Shown: positions 46,509-57,178, counted from the first letter of the stretch. The stretch is 64,000 nucleotides of DNA from an uncultured Clostridia bacterium (GCA_947584595.1 CANPWP010000003.1:62001-126000); one strand, 5' to 3'. Numbers and translations: made by a program. Notes: a model not told the origin generated them from the sequence alone.

Positions 46509-46590
46509 TAAAGCTTATTGTAAACAGTCAGTAACAAAAAATTGTTTTTATATAAGGTTGTCAGCTCGGATAGGGATAGCCAAGGCTCAC
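46509..46590 (-). repeat. Dispersed CCTATCCG-loop structured element, copy 4
   Basis: On the minus strand: the hairpin TTGGCT-(loop with CCTATCCG)-AGCTGA, then ACAACCTTATATAAAAACAATTTTTT and GACTGTTT, close to copy 1. The 5' stem partner is missing; the copy starts inside the last codons of the V-ATPase D gene, which reaches into it. Confidence 0.6.
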
Positions 46591-47246
46591 TTATGCGATA
46601 TTTCCTTTTTCATTTCACCTTGTGCAAGTTTTTCTCTTTGCTTTTTCTTTTTAATAACCTTAAGACGGGAAAATTCCTCTCTGTCTTTTTCGTCTAAAGC
46701 GTCGGTTATAAATTTAACAGTTTCCTCAAAACGGGGAATCATAATATTTTTAAGTGCATTTGCACGTTTTTGAGTTTTCTTGATTGAAACAGCCAGTCTG
46801 TACACACTGTTTTCAATTTCAGCGAGTTCAACCGTAAGTCGTTTAACTTCGCTAAATTTCATATGTGCATTATCAAGAGCAGTATCGGTGGAATAAAGAC
46901 CGTAGGTAAGATTATGCTTAGTTACGGGATCTATGGTTAAAATTGGAATTTCAACGCCCATAACGCTTCTGTAATCAAGCTTTAAGCTGTTTTCAACAGG
47001 TGTAGCTCTTGAAATCTCATCGCAAAAGCCATGGGTGATATTGGCAGTTTGCAGTGCAATATATGCCTCTTCATAGGCAGAGTCGATTTTATCCTGGATT
47101 TCATTGGCTTTATCAATAAGATTCATCATTTCTCTTATTAAAATATTACGCTTTTTGTCCATAAGGTCATATCCAACTCTTGCCAAAAGTAGAGATTTTT
47201 TTGTGTTCATTAAATTACCTTTTGTAGGTACTGCCTGAACAGCCAT
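46587..47246 (-). CDS. ntpD: V-type ATPase subunit D
   Basis: 219 residues from the ATG at 47246; a GTG four codons earlier is possible. TKGNLMNTKKSLLLARVGYDLMDKKRNILIREM begins the long N-terminal helix of the central stalk; a matching C-terminal helix runs to a lysine-rich end. The coiled coil rotates inside the A3B3 head. Last gene of the operon. Its 3' end overlaps a repeat copy by a few codons, which may have altered the C-terminus. Confidence 0.95.
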   Translation of the reverse strand: MAVQAVPTKGNLMNTKKSLLLARVGYDLMDKKRNILIREMMNLIDKANEIQDKIDSAYEEAYIALQTANITHGFCDEISRATPVENSLKLDYRSVMGVEIPILTIDPVTKHNLTYGLYSTDTALDNAHMKFSEVKRLTVELAEIENSVYRLAVSIKKTQKRANALKNIMIPRFEETVKFITDALDEKDREEFSRLKVIKKKKQREKLAQGEMKKEISHK

Positions 47247-47280
47247 TAAAATATTCACCCTTTCGGTTAAAAGAAATTAA

Positions 47281-48672
47281 TTATTTATTTTCTTCTGTTT
47301 TGTCAACGTAATACTTGTCAAGTATAGAGTCGTCAACACGGTCAAGTTCAGACTTAGGCAGGTGACCAAGCAATTCCCAGCCTAAATCAAGGCTTTGTTC
47401 TATAGTTCTGTTTTCATTAAAGCCTTGATTAATAAATCTTTCCTCAAAGAGTCTGCCGAATTCAATATACTTTTTATCGTTAGGCGAAAGCTCCTCCTCA
47501 CCAATAACAGAAGCAAGAGAACGTGCGTCGATAACCTTTGCATAAGAAGCGAAAAGCTGATTTGCAAGGGGAGAATGATCGGCTCTGGTGTAGCCTTCGC
47601 CGATACCGTCTTTCATTAAACGTGAAAGAGAGGGCAGTACATTAACAGGCGGATAAAGTCCCTGTCCCTGCAAATTACGGTCAAGAACTATCTGACCTTC
47701 TGTAATATATCCTGTAAGGTCGGGGATAGGATGAGTAATATCATCGTTAGGCATTGTCAAAATTGGAATTTGGGTAACAGAACCGGAATGGTTTTTAATC
47801 ATACCTGCACGCTCATAAAGAGAAGCAAGGTCGGAATATAAGTAACCGGGATAACCTTTTCTGCCGGGGATTTCGCCCTTAGATGAGCTGAATTCACGCA
47901 GTGCCTCAGCGTAAGAAGTCATATCAGTCATAATAACAAGAATGTGCATATCAAGCTCGAAAGCAAGATATTCAGCAATAGTCAAAGCGCATCTTGGTGT
48001 AAGAGTTCTTTCAATAATAGGGTCGTTGGAAAGGTTTAACAGCATTACTACATGAGAAAGTACTCCGCTTTCTTCAAAGGATTTTCTGAAGTAGTCTGCA
48101 ACGTCTTTTTGAACTCCCATAGCCGCAAATACAACGCCGAAATTACTGCTGTCTGCGCCTGTAATTTTAGCCTGCCTGACAATTTGAACAGCCAAATCGT
48201 TGTGCTTCATACCTGAGCCTGAAAATATAGGCAGTTTTTGCCCACGGATAAGAGTCATAAGAGTATCAATGGAAGAAATACCCGTATTGATGTAGTTTTT
48301 AGGATAAACACGAGAAACAGGATTAATAGGAGTACCGTTGATATCTGCTTTTTTAACAGGGAATATATCTCCCAAGCCGTCAATAGGTCGTCCTGCACCG
48401 TCTAAAACTCTGCCTACAATTTCAGGAGATAAAGGCATTTCCATAGGGTGTCCTGTAAGTCTTGTCTGAGCATTTTTAAGGCTTATTTGTCTTGTTCCTT
48501 CAAATACCTGAACAACAATTCTTTCCCCTTCAATCTGAACGACACGGCCTTGTCTTAAAGTTCCGTTTTCAAGCTTAATGTCAACAATTTCCTCATAGGA
48601 AACGCCCTTAACACCGTCAATAACAATCAGAGAGCCGTTAATTTCCTTAACGCCTACATATTCAATAATCAT
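47281..48672 (-). CDS. ntpB: V-type ATPase subunit B
   Basis: 463 residues. Non-catalytic nucleotide-binding subunit: the P-loop of A is replaced by SGSGMKHND, as expected for [37 protein letters not shown] and the C-terminal [23 protein letters not shown] are family landmarks. It alternates with A in the head. It lies 13 bases after A and 34 bases before D. Confidence 0.98.
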   Translation of the reverse strand: MIIEYVGVKEINGSLIVIDGVKGVSYEEIVDIKLENGTLRQGRVVQIEGERIVVQVFEGTRQISLKNAQTRLTGHPMEMPLSPEIVGRVLDGAGRPIDGLGDIFPVKKADINGTPINPVSRVYPKNYINTGISSIDTLMTLIRGQKLPIFSGSGMKHNDLAVQIVRQAKITGADSSNFGVVFAAMGVQKDVADYFRKSFEESGVLSHVVMLLNLSNDPIIERTLTPRCALTIAEYLAFELDMHILVIMTDMTSYAEALREFSSSKGEIPGRKGYPGYLYSDLASLYERAGMIKNHSGSVTQIPILTMPNDDITHPIPDLTGYITEGQIVLDRNLQGQGLYPPVNVLPSLSRLMKDGIGEGYTRADHSPLANQLFASYAKVIDARSLASVIGEEELSPNDKKYIEFGRLFEERFINQGFNENRTIEQSLDLGWELLGHLPKSELDRVDDSILDKYYVDKTEENK

Positions 48673-48685
48673 TGCGTTTCCCTCC

Positions 48686-50440
48686 TTATTGCATTATTGA
48701 ATCAAGCTGTTTGTCAATGTCTGCAATATAATCGTCAAACATTTCCGGCTTGCTGTTAGGAATATCGTATTTCATTTTTGTAAGTTTATCAAACAAACCT
48801 AATTGTAAAATTTTTGAAATCGGAATTTCTGCAGAAATTATCTTTTTAGCTTTTTTATGCATATGAAGAATAGTTTTCATCATTAGCTTTTGCTTTTCAA
48901 GAGGAACGAAAGTATCGTCAGCATGGAAAGCGTTTTGCTGTAAAAATCCAACACGGATAACTCTTGCAGTTTCAATTACAAGTTTTTGGTCGTCAGGCAA
49001 TACATCTGAACCAATGAGCTTAACGATTTCCATAAGCTGATTTTCTTCCTGAAGCAATGCTGAAATCTTTGTACGGTATTTTACAAAATCTTCACCCTGA
49101 TTTTCTTTAAACCAAGGGTCAAGGTCATTAAAATATTCGCTGTAGCTGTCGATCCAGTTAATTGCAGGATAATGACGTGCATAAGCAAGTGATTTGTCAA
49201 GTGCCCAAAAGCATCTTGTAAAACGCTTTGTATTCTGAGTAACAGGTTCAGAGAAGTCTGAACCCTGCGGAGATACTGCGCCGATAAGTGTAACGGAGCC
49301 CTCAGAACCGCAAAGAGATGTGATTCTTCCTGCTCTTTCGTAGAACTCTGCAAGACGAGAGGGGAGATATGCTGGGAAGCCTTCTTCTGCAGGCATTTCT
49401 TCAAGACGTCCCGAAATTTCTCTTAAAGCCTCAGCCCAACGGGAGGTTGAGTCAGCCATCATAGCAACATGGTAACCCATATCTCTGTAATACTCGGCAA
49501 GAGTAATGCCTGTATAAATTGACGCTTCACGGGCGGCAACAGGCATATTTGAAGTATTTGCAATAAGAACGGTTCTGTCGGTCATAGGTCTTTGTGATTT
49601 AGGGTCGATAAGTTCAGAGAATTCGTCAAGAACCTGACTCATTTCGTTACCACGTTCACCGCAGCCTACATAAATAATAATATCAGCGTCGCACCATTTT
49701 GCAAGCTGGTGCTGAGTCATAGTTTTACCTGTACCGAATCCGCCCGGAATCGCCGCCGCACCGCCTTTTGCAATAGGGAATAAAGTATCAATGACTCTTT
49801 GTCCCGTAATAAGGGGAACAGTAGGAGAAAGTCTTTCTTTAACAGGTCTTGATGTTCTTATAGGCCATTTCTGACAAAGAGTAAGATTGTGTTCAATTCC
49901 TAAATTATCCTTAATAACGGCAACAGTGTCAAAAAGTTTGTATTTGCCGTCAGGCATAACCTTAGTTACAACGCCGTTTAAATCAGGAGGAACCATAAGT
50001 CTGTGTTCAATAATAGGAGTTTCAGGCAAGGTTGCATAAATATTTCCGCCTTTAAGCTCATCACCTGCTTTTATTTTTAAAGTGACATCCCATAGTTTTT
50101 CATCGTCAAGAGCAGAAACGGCAGAGCCTCTGCTGATAAATGCCCCTAATTGCTCTTCAATAGCAGCAAGCGGTCTTTCAATACCGTCAAAAATATTATC
50201 AATAATTCCGGGTCCCAAAAGTACATTCATAGGAGCACCCGTGCCCTCAACAGGGTCGCCGGGTTTTAAGCCTGTGGTTTCTTCGTAAACCTGAATTGTG
50301 GTGGCCTCGTCAGTAATTCCGATGATTTCGCCTACAAGTTTTTCATTTCCTACATAGACCATTTCCATCATCTGAAATTCAGTAGGACCTTTTACAGTAA
50401 CAACAGGACCGTTTATACCAAAAATTTTATAGTTATCCAT
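48686..50440 (-). CDS. ntpA: V-type ATPase catalytic subunit A
   Basis: 584 residues from the ATG at 50440; an ATG four codons earlier is possible. Walker A GGFGTGKT (about 232-239), Walker [14 protein letters not shown], and the A-specific non-homologous insertion of about 90 residues that F-type beta subunits lack (near 110-200). [19 protein letters not shown] and [22 protein letters not shown] are typical. Hydrolyses ATP in the head. The gene follows E after about 98 bases. Confidence 0.98.
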   Translation of the reverse strand: MDNYKIFGINGPVVTVKGPTEFQMMEMVYVGNEKLVGEIIGITDEATTIQVYEETTGLKPGDPVEGTGAPMNVLLGPGIIDNIFDGIERPLAAIEEQLGAFISRGSAVSALDDEKLWDVTLKIKAGDELKGGNIYATLPETPIIEHRLMVPPDLNGVVTKVMPDGKYKLFDTVAVIKDNLGIEHNLTLCQKWPIRTSRPVKERLSPTVPLITGQRVIDTLFPIAKGGAAAIPGGFGTGKTMTQHQLAKWCDADIIIYVGCGERGNEMSQVLDEFSELIDPKSQRPMTDRTVLIANTSNMPVAAREASIYTGITLAEYYRDMGYHVAMMADSTSRWAEALREISGRLEEMPAEEGFPAYLPSRLAEFYERAGRITSLCGSEGSVTLIGAVSPQGSDFSEPVTQNTKRFTRCFWALDKSLAYARHYPAINWIDSYSEYFNDLDPWFKENQGEDFVKYRTKISALLQEENQLMEIVKLIGSDVLPDDQKLVIETARVIRVGFLQQNAFHADDTFVPLEKQKLMMKTILHMHKKAKKIISAEIPISKILQLGLFDKLTKMKYDIPNSKPEMFDDYIADIDKQLDSIMQ

Positions 50441-50538
50441 ATGTAAAACCATCTCTTTTTCTGCAATTTAAGTTGTTGTACTAATATCAGTCTGAATAAT
50501 TGAAAAAAATTCAACTATTTAAAAAATAGAAATCAGTA

Positions 50539-51129
50539 TCAAACTACCTTTAAACCGGAGTTTTCGGTAAACCATTGTCTTTGATCCTGAAGTTTGCTGT
50601 CTAAAGTTTCGTCAGCAATAATATTCATATCTTCACAGTAAACCTTAAATCCGCCGATTTTAATTTCAGGAATTGCTTTAACCTGAGTTTCTCCACTGAA
50701 ACAATCCTGAAGCTGTTTTGCAAAATTTTTGTCTTTTTCGTTAATGTATATAATACAACTTTTATTGCCAAAAAGCTTTGCAACATTTTGAGCCTGCACG
50801 CAAAGATTGTTTTTATATTTGTCAGTAGAAGTATAAGCAATAAGTTTTTCAGTGGTTTTATCAAAAACAGTCCGCATCATTTTTGCTCTTTCAAGAAAAA
50901 GCTCGTCCTGACTTTCCTTTTCTTTTTTTGCAAACTCTCTTGTGATAAATGATTTATTGTTATCCATTTCTTTATGAATAATATCGTAAGCTGCCCAAAG
51001 GCCTTCCTGCTCGGCTTTTTTCATTTCCTCAGCCTTAAAAGCCTCAATTTCCTGCTGTATATCCTGTTTTTGTTGATCAGCATATTTTTGAATGGCATTT
51101 AAAAAGTTATTTGTTTTGGCATCATTCAT
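50539..51129 (-). CDS. ntpE: V-type ATPase subunit E
   Basis: 196 residues. A long charged N-terminal helix with alternating Lys/Glu (QKYADQQKQDIQQEIEAFKAEEMKKAEQE) followed by a smaller folded C-terminal domain (KIGGFKVYCEDMNIIADETLDSKL). It forms the peripheral stalk with G. E. hirae-type gene order places E next to A, as here. The family call rests on position and fold, since E sequences are weakly conserved. Confidence 0.85.
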   Translation of the reverse strand: MNDAKTNNFLNAIQKYADQQKQDIQQEIEAFKAEEMKKAEQEGLWAAYDIIHKEMDNNKSFITREFAKKEKESQDELFLERAKMMRTVFDKTTEKLIAYTSTDKYKNNLCVQAQNVAKLFGNKSCIIYINEKDKNFAKQLQDCFSGETQVKAIPEIKIGGFKVYCEDMNIIADETLDSKLQDQRQWFTENSGLKVV

Positions 51130-51181
51130 ATAAATACCCTCTTAATTTTATATTATACTAAATGTTAATTTAAATTTAGTA

Positions 51182-51493
51182 TCAGTTGAGCTTAACGCCG
51201 ATAGCATCCTGAACATATTTGGTAATACTGTCTTTAGTTCTTCCGTTACCGTGTCTGTCAGGAATTTCAACAATAAGCGGCTGTTTTCTGTTAAGCTTTA
51301 AGTCGTAAATAAGTTCAGGACATAGAGATACAAGCGTTTCTGTCATAAGTATAACCGCAACATCAGGCATATCCATAGCCTTTTGAAGCTCAGTTCTTAC
51401 TTCTTCATCCTTGTGGACAACAACGCCCTCAATTCCTGCAAGGCGCATACCCATCAATGTATCAACATTATCACTAATAAGATAAAATTTCAT
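51182..51493 (-). CDS. ntpG: V-type ATPase subunit F
   Basis: 103 residues, a small Rossmann-like fold: MKFYLISDNVDTLMGMRLAGIEGVVVHKDEE, then VAVILMTETLVSLCPE and a C-terminal helix. Central-stalk subunit that binds D. It lies between K and E on the same strand, with AAGGATATG before the ATG. Confidence 0.92.
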   Translation of the reverse strand: MKFYLISDNVDTLMGMRLAGIEGVVVHKDEEVRTELQKAMDMPDVAVILMTETLVSLCPELIYDLKLNRKQPLIVEIPDRHGNGRTKDSITKYVQDAIGVKLN

Positions 51494-51560
51494 ATTAACA
51501 TATCCTTAGAGATTGTTTTTTGGTGTGTTAGATACTTTACAAATACACCCTTATGTGTGA

Positions 51561-51983
51561 TTAGCCTAATTTTGACAGAATCATAATAGAAATAAGTAAG
51601 CCGTAAAGTGCACAGCCTTCGCCCAGGGCAACGAAAATCATAGATTTACCGAAATTCTTAGGATCTTCACTTGTTGCACCGATAGCAGCAGGAGCAGCAC
51701 CGCCAACGGCAATACCGCCGCCCATACATGAAAGACCTGTTGCAATACCTGCACCAATTAAGCCAAAGCCTAAATCTCCGCCTGCTGAAGCTGTTGTTTC
51801 AGCGGCATTTGCAAAAATAGGGAAGATAAAGCAAAGAGCAAATACAGCGCAAAATGATGCAAGCTGCATATAAACGGTTTTCTTGGGACTTTTGCCTTTT
51901 TGAAAAGCCTTTGTTGCAATAACAACAGAAAGAACAAGAAATACTACCGGTAAAGCTAAAATTAAAAAATCAAAAACTGTCAT
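51561..51983 (-). CDS. ntpK: V-type ATPase proteolipid subunit K (c-ring)
   Basis: 140 residues from the ATG at 51983, 8 bases after GGAGG. Four hydrophobic segments: about 5-25, 40-60, and a glycine-rich c-type hairpin, GFGLIGAGIATGLSCMGGGIAVGGAAPAAIGA and VALGEGCALYGLLISIMIL. The ion-binding carboxylate is the Glu in LGEGC. The Gln and the Thr after the Glu that bind Na+ in E. hirae NtpK are absent, which points to H+ rather than Na+ transport. It is separated from subunit I by about 314 bases containing repeat copy D. Confidence 0.9.
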   Translation of the reverse strand: MTVFDFLILALPVVFLVLSVVIATKAFQKGKSPKKTVYMQLASFCAVFALCFIFPIFANAAETTASAGGDLGFGLIGAGIATGLSCMGGGIAVGGAAPAAIGATSEDPKNFGKSMIFVALGEGCALYGLLISIMILSKLG

Positions 51984-52098
51984 AATAAATTCCTCCATAT
52001 AATAAATGTTTTTGAACTTTTATAAAAACTATATTAAATAATTATTAATATAATCAGATGACTGAAAACCGAAATATTTCAATAAAAATAACGGCTTT

Positions 52099-52200
52099 AG
52101 TCGAGAAAAGTATAAGTTTTGGTCGAACTTTTTCAAAAGCTCGTGGGTTCAAAGGGCAAAGCCTTTTGTAGCCGCCAATATGCGGCGAAACTTTCTATTA
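52099..52200 (+). repeat. Dispersed three-hairpin element, copy D (within the V-ATPase operon)
   Basis: GTCGAGAAAAGTATAAG lead, a weakened first hairpin, CAAAGGGC/GCCTTTTG and GCCGC/GCGGC. It lies in the gap of about 314 bases between the I and K genes and is transcribed as part of that operon on the opposite strand. The rest of the gap holds no gene. Confidence 0.7.
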
Positions 52201-52297
52201 TTTACAAAAGAAAAATCATTGATAAAGTTCTTTTAATAAATAAAAATCACTTTTCTACAGTCTGCCATATAATAATATTTAATATAAGTTATACAGA

Positions 52298-54241
52298 TTA
52301 CAAATTTTTTCTTTGAAGACTTATAGGTTCATAAGGTCTGCCGTCGCCTATATAGAAACGGCTGAACATCTCATAATATTCAAGCCTTAATACCTGAATT
52401 GCAACAAGAAGTGCTTCAAGACCAAGCACAAAGAAATTACCCAAAACAACAATGATCCAATATGCAGCCCCTCCGCACATTTCGGCAAGTACAAATACAA
52501 CCTGCATCATACCGGCGTGAACAAGAACGAAGGCTCCGACTCTCAGAAAACTCATTGTATTGGTGACATAGCTTAAAAGAACTTCAAAAAGCTCAAAGAA
52601 ATTATCAACTAAAAATTCGCCCCATTTTTCAGGCTTCCAGCTTTTATTTCCGTTTACAAGCTTTATAAGTGGTTCTCTAATATAGAGCAGTAAAAGCGGC
52701 AATATAATGAGAAATAAAACATACGGCAAAGTAAGAATAGGAATACCTAAAAGCAGCTGACACACAATGCCTGCAACTAAAGCACCGTAGAAAATTATAC
52801 CGCATATACCGTTTACTCCGAAAACAGCTTCTCCGACATTTTTTTGTTTAAAGGAAGAGTAAATTCCCAGTATCATTGCAATAATCAAAAGGGTAATACC
52901 AATTCCCACGGCAGAATAAATAATCGTGTTTGTCATGGAAGGCTCCATAACTTCAATAGGCTTTTCATTAAGTCCGAACAACGCTTTATACATAGGGTCA
53001 AGCAGATGTTCATATCCGAAAACGCTTCCGAATAAACATCCGAACAGCGCCGATGTTATACCGCAGGGGAAAAGAATTTTTCCTATAGGCATTTTTTTAA
53101 ATTTCCACATTAAAATGCCTGCAATGCTTAATACAATTCCATGTCCCAAATCAGCAAACATTATACCGAAAAGAATAACATAAGTTAAAGCAACAAATGG
53201 GGTAGGGTCGATTTCGTTGTATCTGGGAGTGCCGAACATTTCGGTATAAAATTCAAAAGGTCTTGTAAAGAAGTTATTTTTTAGCTTGACGGGAGGAGAG
53301 TGTTTTAATTCTTCTTTTCCGTTTGAGACCTCAACTTCAACACTTTCAATTTTTTTAAGATCATTTGACAATGTTTCAGCATATTCTTTTGGAACCCACC
53401 CAACAATACAAAATCCGTGCTTTTTATGCTGTAAAGCCTTTCCTTTAATTACGGAAAAAAGGTTAAGCTGTTCAAGCTTAGTATAATATTTTAAAATTCG
53501 CTCTTTGTTATCAGCTTTGTATTTCTCAAGTCTTCCCTCGGCTATTTTTAATTTGCTTTCATAAGAGGGCAGGTCATATATTAACCTTTGATGAAAATTC
53601 TCCGGAGTATCTTCAAGTCCGGTAATATCACACTGTTCAAAATAAAGACCTGAAAAAATTCTGTTAATATCTCTTTCTTTATTAAGAGGAGTGATATAAA
53701 CACCCCAGAGATAATTTGCTTCTTCAGAGCAAACAAAGAAATTAACAAAAGGATTATTTTCATAGTTGTACAACTTGTTATAGCTTTCTTTGGGAAGTCT
53801 GCCGAAATAAGCCTTAACATATTTACATGTAAGCAGGGATTCAATTTTCACATCAAGTCCCATAAAATGCTCGGATTGAAGTATATTTTGTTTACATTCA
53901 TTAACCTTCATTCTTGCATGTGCCACATCGTCAATCAATGCACCGATTTCTTGGGAAACCTTATGAACATAGACATTCAAAACATCATCAGTAGGATTAA
54001 AGTCATCCACATCAACATAGCTTAAAGGGAATTTTGCAGCTTCAAGCGAGGCTTTTAATTCGCTTAAAATTTCAGCATAGTTGTTTTTGTTTGGAATATG
54101 TTCAAAGTTTCTTGTATCAGAATAAAATTCTGCCACCTCGTCAGGATGAAAAACCTTTGATTTTCCCAAAAGATCAACTACATTATTGAGGTATTTTGTA
54201 AGACCGACTATGCTTATAAGTTTAATATCAGCAACAGCCAT
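52298..54241 (-). CDS. ntpI: V-type ATPase subunit I
   Basis: 647 residues from the ATG at 54241. Cytoplasmic N-terminal half (about 1-330) with coiled-coil stretches, then about seven to eight membrane helices. FFTRPFEFYTEMFGTPRYNEIDPTPFVALTYVILFGIMFADLGHGI is the classic junction. The NTMSFLRVGAFVLVHAGMM helix carries the conserved arginine that faces the c-ring. It channels ions between stator and ring. ATG after AGAGGTG. Confidence 0.97.
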   Translation of the reverse strand: MAVADIKLISIVGLTKYLNNVVDLLGKSKVFHPDEVAEFYSDTRNFEHIPNKNNYAEILSELKASLEAAKFPLSYVDVDDFNPTDDVLNVYVHKVSQEIGALIDDVAHARMKVNECKQNILQSEHFMGLDVKIESLLTCKYVKAYFGRLPKESYNKLYNYENNPFVNFFVCSEEANYLWGVYITPLNKERDINRIFSGLYFEQCDITGLEDTPENFHQRLIYDLPSYESKLKIAEGRLEKYKADNKERILKYYTKLEQLNLFSVIKGKALQHKKHGFCIVGWVPKEYAETLSNDLKKIESVEVEVSNGKEELKHSPPVKLKNNFFTRPFEFYTEMFGTPRYNEIDPTPFVALTYVILFGIMFADLGHGIVLSIAGILMWKFKKMPIGKILFPCGITSALFGCLFGSVFGYEHLLDPMYKALFGLNEKPIEVMEPSMTNTIIYSAVGIGITLLIIAMILGIYSSFKQKNVGEAVFGVNGICGIIFYGALVAGIVCQLLLGIPILTLPYVLFLIILPLLLLYIREPLIKLVNGNKSWKPEKWGEFLVDNFFELFEVLLSYVTNTMSFLRVGAFVLVHAGMMQVVFVLAEMCGGAAYWIIVVLGNFFVLGLEALLVAIQVLRLEYYEMFSRFYIGDGRPYEPISLQRKNL

Positions 54242-54283
54242 ATAAATCACCTCTTTTTATAGATAATATCAAATATCGCCGTA

Positions 54284-55324
54284 TCAGTTCTGATAAATCA
54301 GCAGGGATTCAATTTTTTTGCTGTCAACATTATATCTTGTGCCTTCAATAAGACAGGTAATATTGGCAAGCTCAGTTTCGGTCGCAAACATATAAGATAT
54401 CATAACGGCCGCAGGACTGCTTGAATAATATATATTTTTGACCGCATTTTTATATTTAATCTTTTCAACAAGACTGCCTGTGTAGAAGTAGCTTGTTTTT
54501 TTAATATATGACCCCTGTTTAAAGGAACTCATCATAGAAAAAGCCGCCTTTGAATCTTCGGCATTGCAAAGCTCGTCGATCTGATGTTTTTTAAGAGAGC
54601 CGAATGGAAGAAGATTGTCCTTTATTTCACCGGGTGACATATTATAATATTTTTTAAGTCTTATAATTCTGATAAAATTTTGATAATCAAGAATTGTATT
54701 AAAAAAAGATAAAAGCTCGTTTTTTTCATTTTTAGGACAGTTTTTTTCAATTCCGTTGTAAAGTCCTTTAAAAACAAAAGTAAAAAGCTCATTTTCTATC
54801 TTTGCAAGGGGAAGTCTGCCAACCTTATCAGGTCTGTACTCAGAGAGAATTGAATAATAAGGAGATTTCTCAAGGATTCCCAAAATTTCATCATAATCTT
54901 TAGCTTTTGCAAGCTGTGTAAGATTTACACTTGAGTGCTTTTCAAAATAAGCAGGAATAGTAAAAATGAATTCATCTGTCGAGTTTGAATTAAGAAGCGT
55001 AAGATAATCCATTAGAAGTCTGACTTCTATTCTTCTTGTAACATAAGTAGAAAATGTTGCTCCGACACTTGTTTCATAACTGCAAAGGGAAGAAAATTCA
55101 TAAAAAAGCTTTTGCTGTAAAAGTTTTTCAAGCATACCTCTGTGCACATCATGCTCGTTAACTTCTTTAAGAGCAGTTCCATAGTGTGTATAGCTTTTTA
55201 AATAAGACATAACTTCAGCAACGGATTTGCATCCCAAAAGAGTTTTATAGTCTTTTTCTTTAAGTCGTTTTCCGTATTTGGCTCTTGCCTTAGCCATTAC
55301 CGCATTTGATGTGCTGTTAGCCAT
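54284..55324 (-). CDS. ntpC: V-type ATPase subunit C
   Basis: 346 residues from the ATG at 55324, 8 bases after GGAGG. All-helical, built from repeated domains of the V-type AC39/C family: AKARAKYGKRLKEKDYKTLLGCKSVAEVMSYLKSYTHYG at the start and IRIIRLKKYYNMSPGEIKDNLLPFG in the middle. It links the central stalk to the membrane ring. Second gene of the operon, 67 bases after the G gene. Confidence 0.93.
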   Translation of the reverse strand: MANSTSNAVMAKARAKYGKRLKEKDYKTLLGCKSVAEVMSYLKSYTHYGTALKEVNEHDVHRGMLEKLLQQKLFYEFSSLCSYETSVGATFSTYVTRRIEVRLLMDYLTLLNSNSTDEFIFTIPAYFEKHSSVNLTQLAKAKDYDEILGILEKSPYYSILSEYRPDKVGRLPLAKIENELFTFVFKGLYNGIEKNCPKNEKNELLSFFNTILDYQNFIRIIRLKKYYNMSPGEIKDNLLPFGSLKKHQIDELCNAEDSKAAFSMMSSFKQGSYIKKTSYFYTGSLVEKIKYKNAVKNIYYSSSPAAVMISYMFATETELANITCLIEGTRYNVDSKKIESLLIYQN

Positions 55325-55391
55325 TACACACACCTCCACGCTTTAAATTGTTATTTTATTATATTAAACACAATAAAAATGAAATAAGGTT

Positions 55392-55709
55392 TTAGTTGGT
55401 GTTTTGTATTACACGTTCAAAAAGTTCCTGAACCCATTTATTACAGTTAGAGTCAAATTGTTCTTTAAGCTTTGCCATCATTTCTTTATGCTTTTCTGTA
55501 GCCTTTATAAGCTGTTCATCAGCCTTTTGTCTTGCAAGTTCATCATTTTTATTTGCTCTGATTCTTGCTTTTTCAATGTAATCGTCATAAACTTTTTGTC
55601 TCTGAGCTTCAATTTCTTCTTTAATGCGTATTTTTTCCTGTTGTGCCTGTGCTTCAAGTTCTCTTGCTTTTTCATCCATTTCCACAACTTTTTTAATCAT
55701 ATCTTCCAC
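55392..55709 (-). CDS. ntpF: V-type ATPase subunit G/H-like stalk protein
   Basis: 105 residues from the GTG at 55709, 6 bases after GGAGGT. Almost entirely a charged coiled coil (MDEKARELEAQAQQEKIRIKEE and further Glu/Lys/Gln-rich heptads), ending FERVIQNTN. Such proteins pair with E in the peripheral stalk. First gene of the ATPase set, 68 bases after UPF0210 on the same strand. Called from size, coiled-coil and gene position. Confidence 0.8.
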   Translation of the reverse strand: MEDMIKKVVEMDEKARELEAQAQQEKIRIKEEIEAQRQKVYDDYIEKARIRANKNDELARQKADEQLIKATEKHKEMMAKLKEQFDSNCNKWVQELFERVIQNTN

Positions 55710-55777
55710 AAGAACACCTCCAAATAAGATAAATATGAAAAACACATTAAATAATATCTGAAAAAAATATTTGATAA

Positions 55778-57139
55778 TCAGTTCTTTAGTGCCTGTAATG
55801 GGGAAGGTAACCTTCCGCCTCTTTGTATAAACTCCTTGGGAGAGCCATCTCTGATTGGCATTATTGGAGCTGTACCCAGCAAACCGCCAAACTCCAGAGT
55901 TTCTCCTGCTTTTTTTCCGATAGCGGGAATAAGTCTTACGGCAGTTGTTTTTGTGTTTACCATACCGATTGCCGCTTCGTCGGCAATAATAGCGGAAATT
56001 GTTTCGGGTGTGATGTCTCCCGGTACTGCAATCATATCAAGACCGACAGAGCAAACAGATGTCATAGCTTCCAGCTTTGTAATATCAAGTGTACCTTTTT
56101 TAGCAGCGGCAATCATACCTGCGTCCTCGGAAACGGGGATAAATGCACCGCTTAATCCGCCTACATGAGAAGAAGCCATAACGCCACCTTTTTTAACTGC
56201 GTCATTTAAAAGTGCAAGTGCCGCAGTAGTACCGTGACAGCCGCAGCTTTCAAGTCCCATTTCTTCAAGTATATATGCAACGCTGTCGCCAACGGCAGGA
56301 GTAGGTGCTAAGGATAAATCAACAATGCCGAATGGGACGCAAAGTCTTTTTGAGGCTTCTCTGGCAACCAACTGACCCATTCTTGTAATTTTAAATGCTG
56401 TTTTTTTAATCATTTCCGCCATTTCGGCAATATCCTTGCCGTGACCGTTTTTAGCAAGAGCGGATCTAACAACGCCCGGACCCGATACACCAACATTTAT
56501 TACGCAGTCAGCTTCGCCGACGCCGTGAAAAGCACCTGCCATAAAAGGATTATCTTCGGGAGCATTGCAAAAAACAACAAGTTTTGCCGCACCTATGCAA
56601 TCTCTGTCAGCAGTTTTAACAGCTGTATCTTTAACTATTTTACCCATCATCTTAACTGCGTCCATATTTATACCTGCTTTAGTAGAGCCTACATTTACGG
56701 AAGAGCAAACCTTTTCCGTAATGCTCAGTGCCTCGGGAATACTTTCAATCAAAGCATAATCTCCTGCGGCAAAGCCTTTTTGAACCAAAGCGGAATAACC
56801 GCCGATAAAGTTTACGCCTAAAGTATCGGCAGCTTTGTCCAAAGCTTTTGCAAATTTAACAACATTTTTACTCTGACACGGAGCGGCTACCATACCGATA
56901 GGTGTAACGGAAATTCTCTTGTTGATAATAGGAATACCGTATTCCTTTTCAATATCTTCACCTGTTTTAACTAAGTCCTTGGCATACCTGCAAATTTTAT
57001 CGTAAACTTTGTCAGCAGACTTATCAATATCTTCATCAAGACAATCAAGCAGTGAAATTCCCATGGTAACAGTACGCACATCAAGGTTTTCATTGTCAAT
57101 CATATTGATAGTTTCAAGAATGTCTTTTGTTTCTAACAT
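55778..57139 (-). CDS. UPF0210 (DUF711) / PFL family protein
   Basis: 453 residues. The long conserved core is unmistakable: [12 protein letters not shown] near the start, [51 protein letters not shown] and [18 protein letters not shown]. The fold is related to pyruvate formate-lyase-like barrels, but no glycyl-radical motif is present. It is regularly paired with an upstream ACT protein, as here (39 bases), so it may respond to an amino acid. Function unproven. Confidence 0.93.
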   Translation of the reverse strand: MLETKDILETINMIDNENLDVRTVTMGISLLDCLDEDIDKSADKVYDKICRYAKDLVKTGEDIEKEYGIPIINKRISVTPIGMVAAPCQSKNVVKFAKALDKAADTLGVNFIGGYSALVQKGFAAGDYALIESIPEALSITEKVCSSVNVGSTKAGINMDAVKMMGKIVKDTAVKTADRDCIGAAKLVVFCNAPEDNPFMAGAFHGVGEADCVINVGVSGPGVVRSALAKNGHGKDIAEMAEMIKKTAFKITRMGQLVAREASKRLCVPFGIVDLSLAPTPAVGDSVAYILEEMGLESCGCHGTTAALALLNDAVKKGGVMASSHVGGLSGAFIPVSEDAGMIAAAKKGTLDITKLEAMTSVCSVGLDMIAVPGDITPETISAIIADEAAIGMVNTKTTAVRLIPAIGKKAGETLEFGGLLGTAPIMPIRDGSPKEFIQRGGRLPSPLQALKN

Positions 57140-57178
57140 TAATCAAAATCCTTTCAATTCACAACAATTTAACAATAA

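Noticed and set aside
55836-56168. Two overlapping 110-residue frames opposite the UPF0210 gene
   Set aside because: They are antisense frames of a strongly conserved gene; composition follows the complementary codons.
55778-57139. Second glycyl-radical enzyme
   Set aside because: The PFL-family name is historical; no glycyl-radical motif near the C-terminus and no activase beside it.
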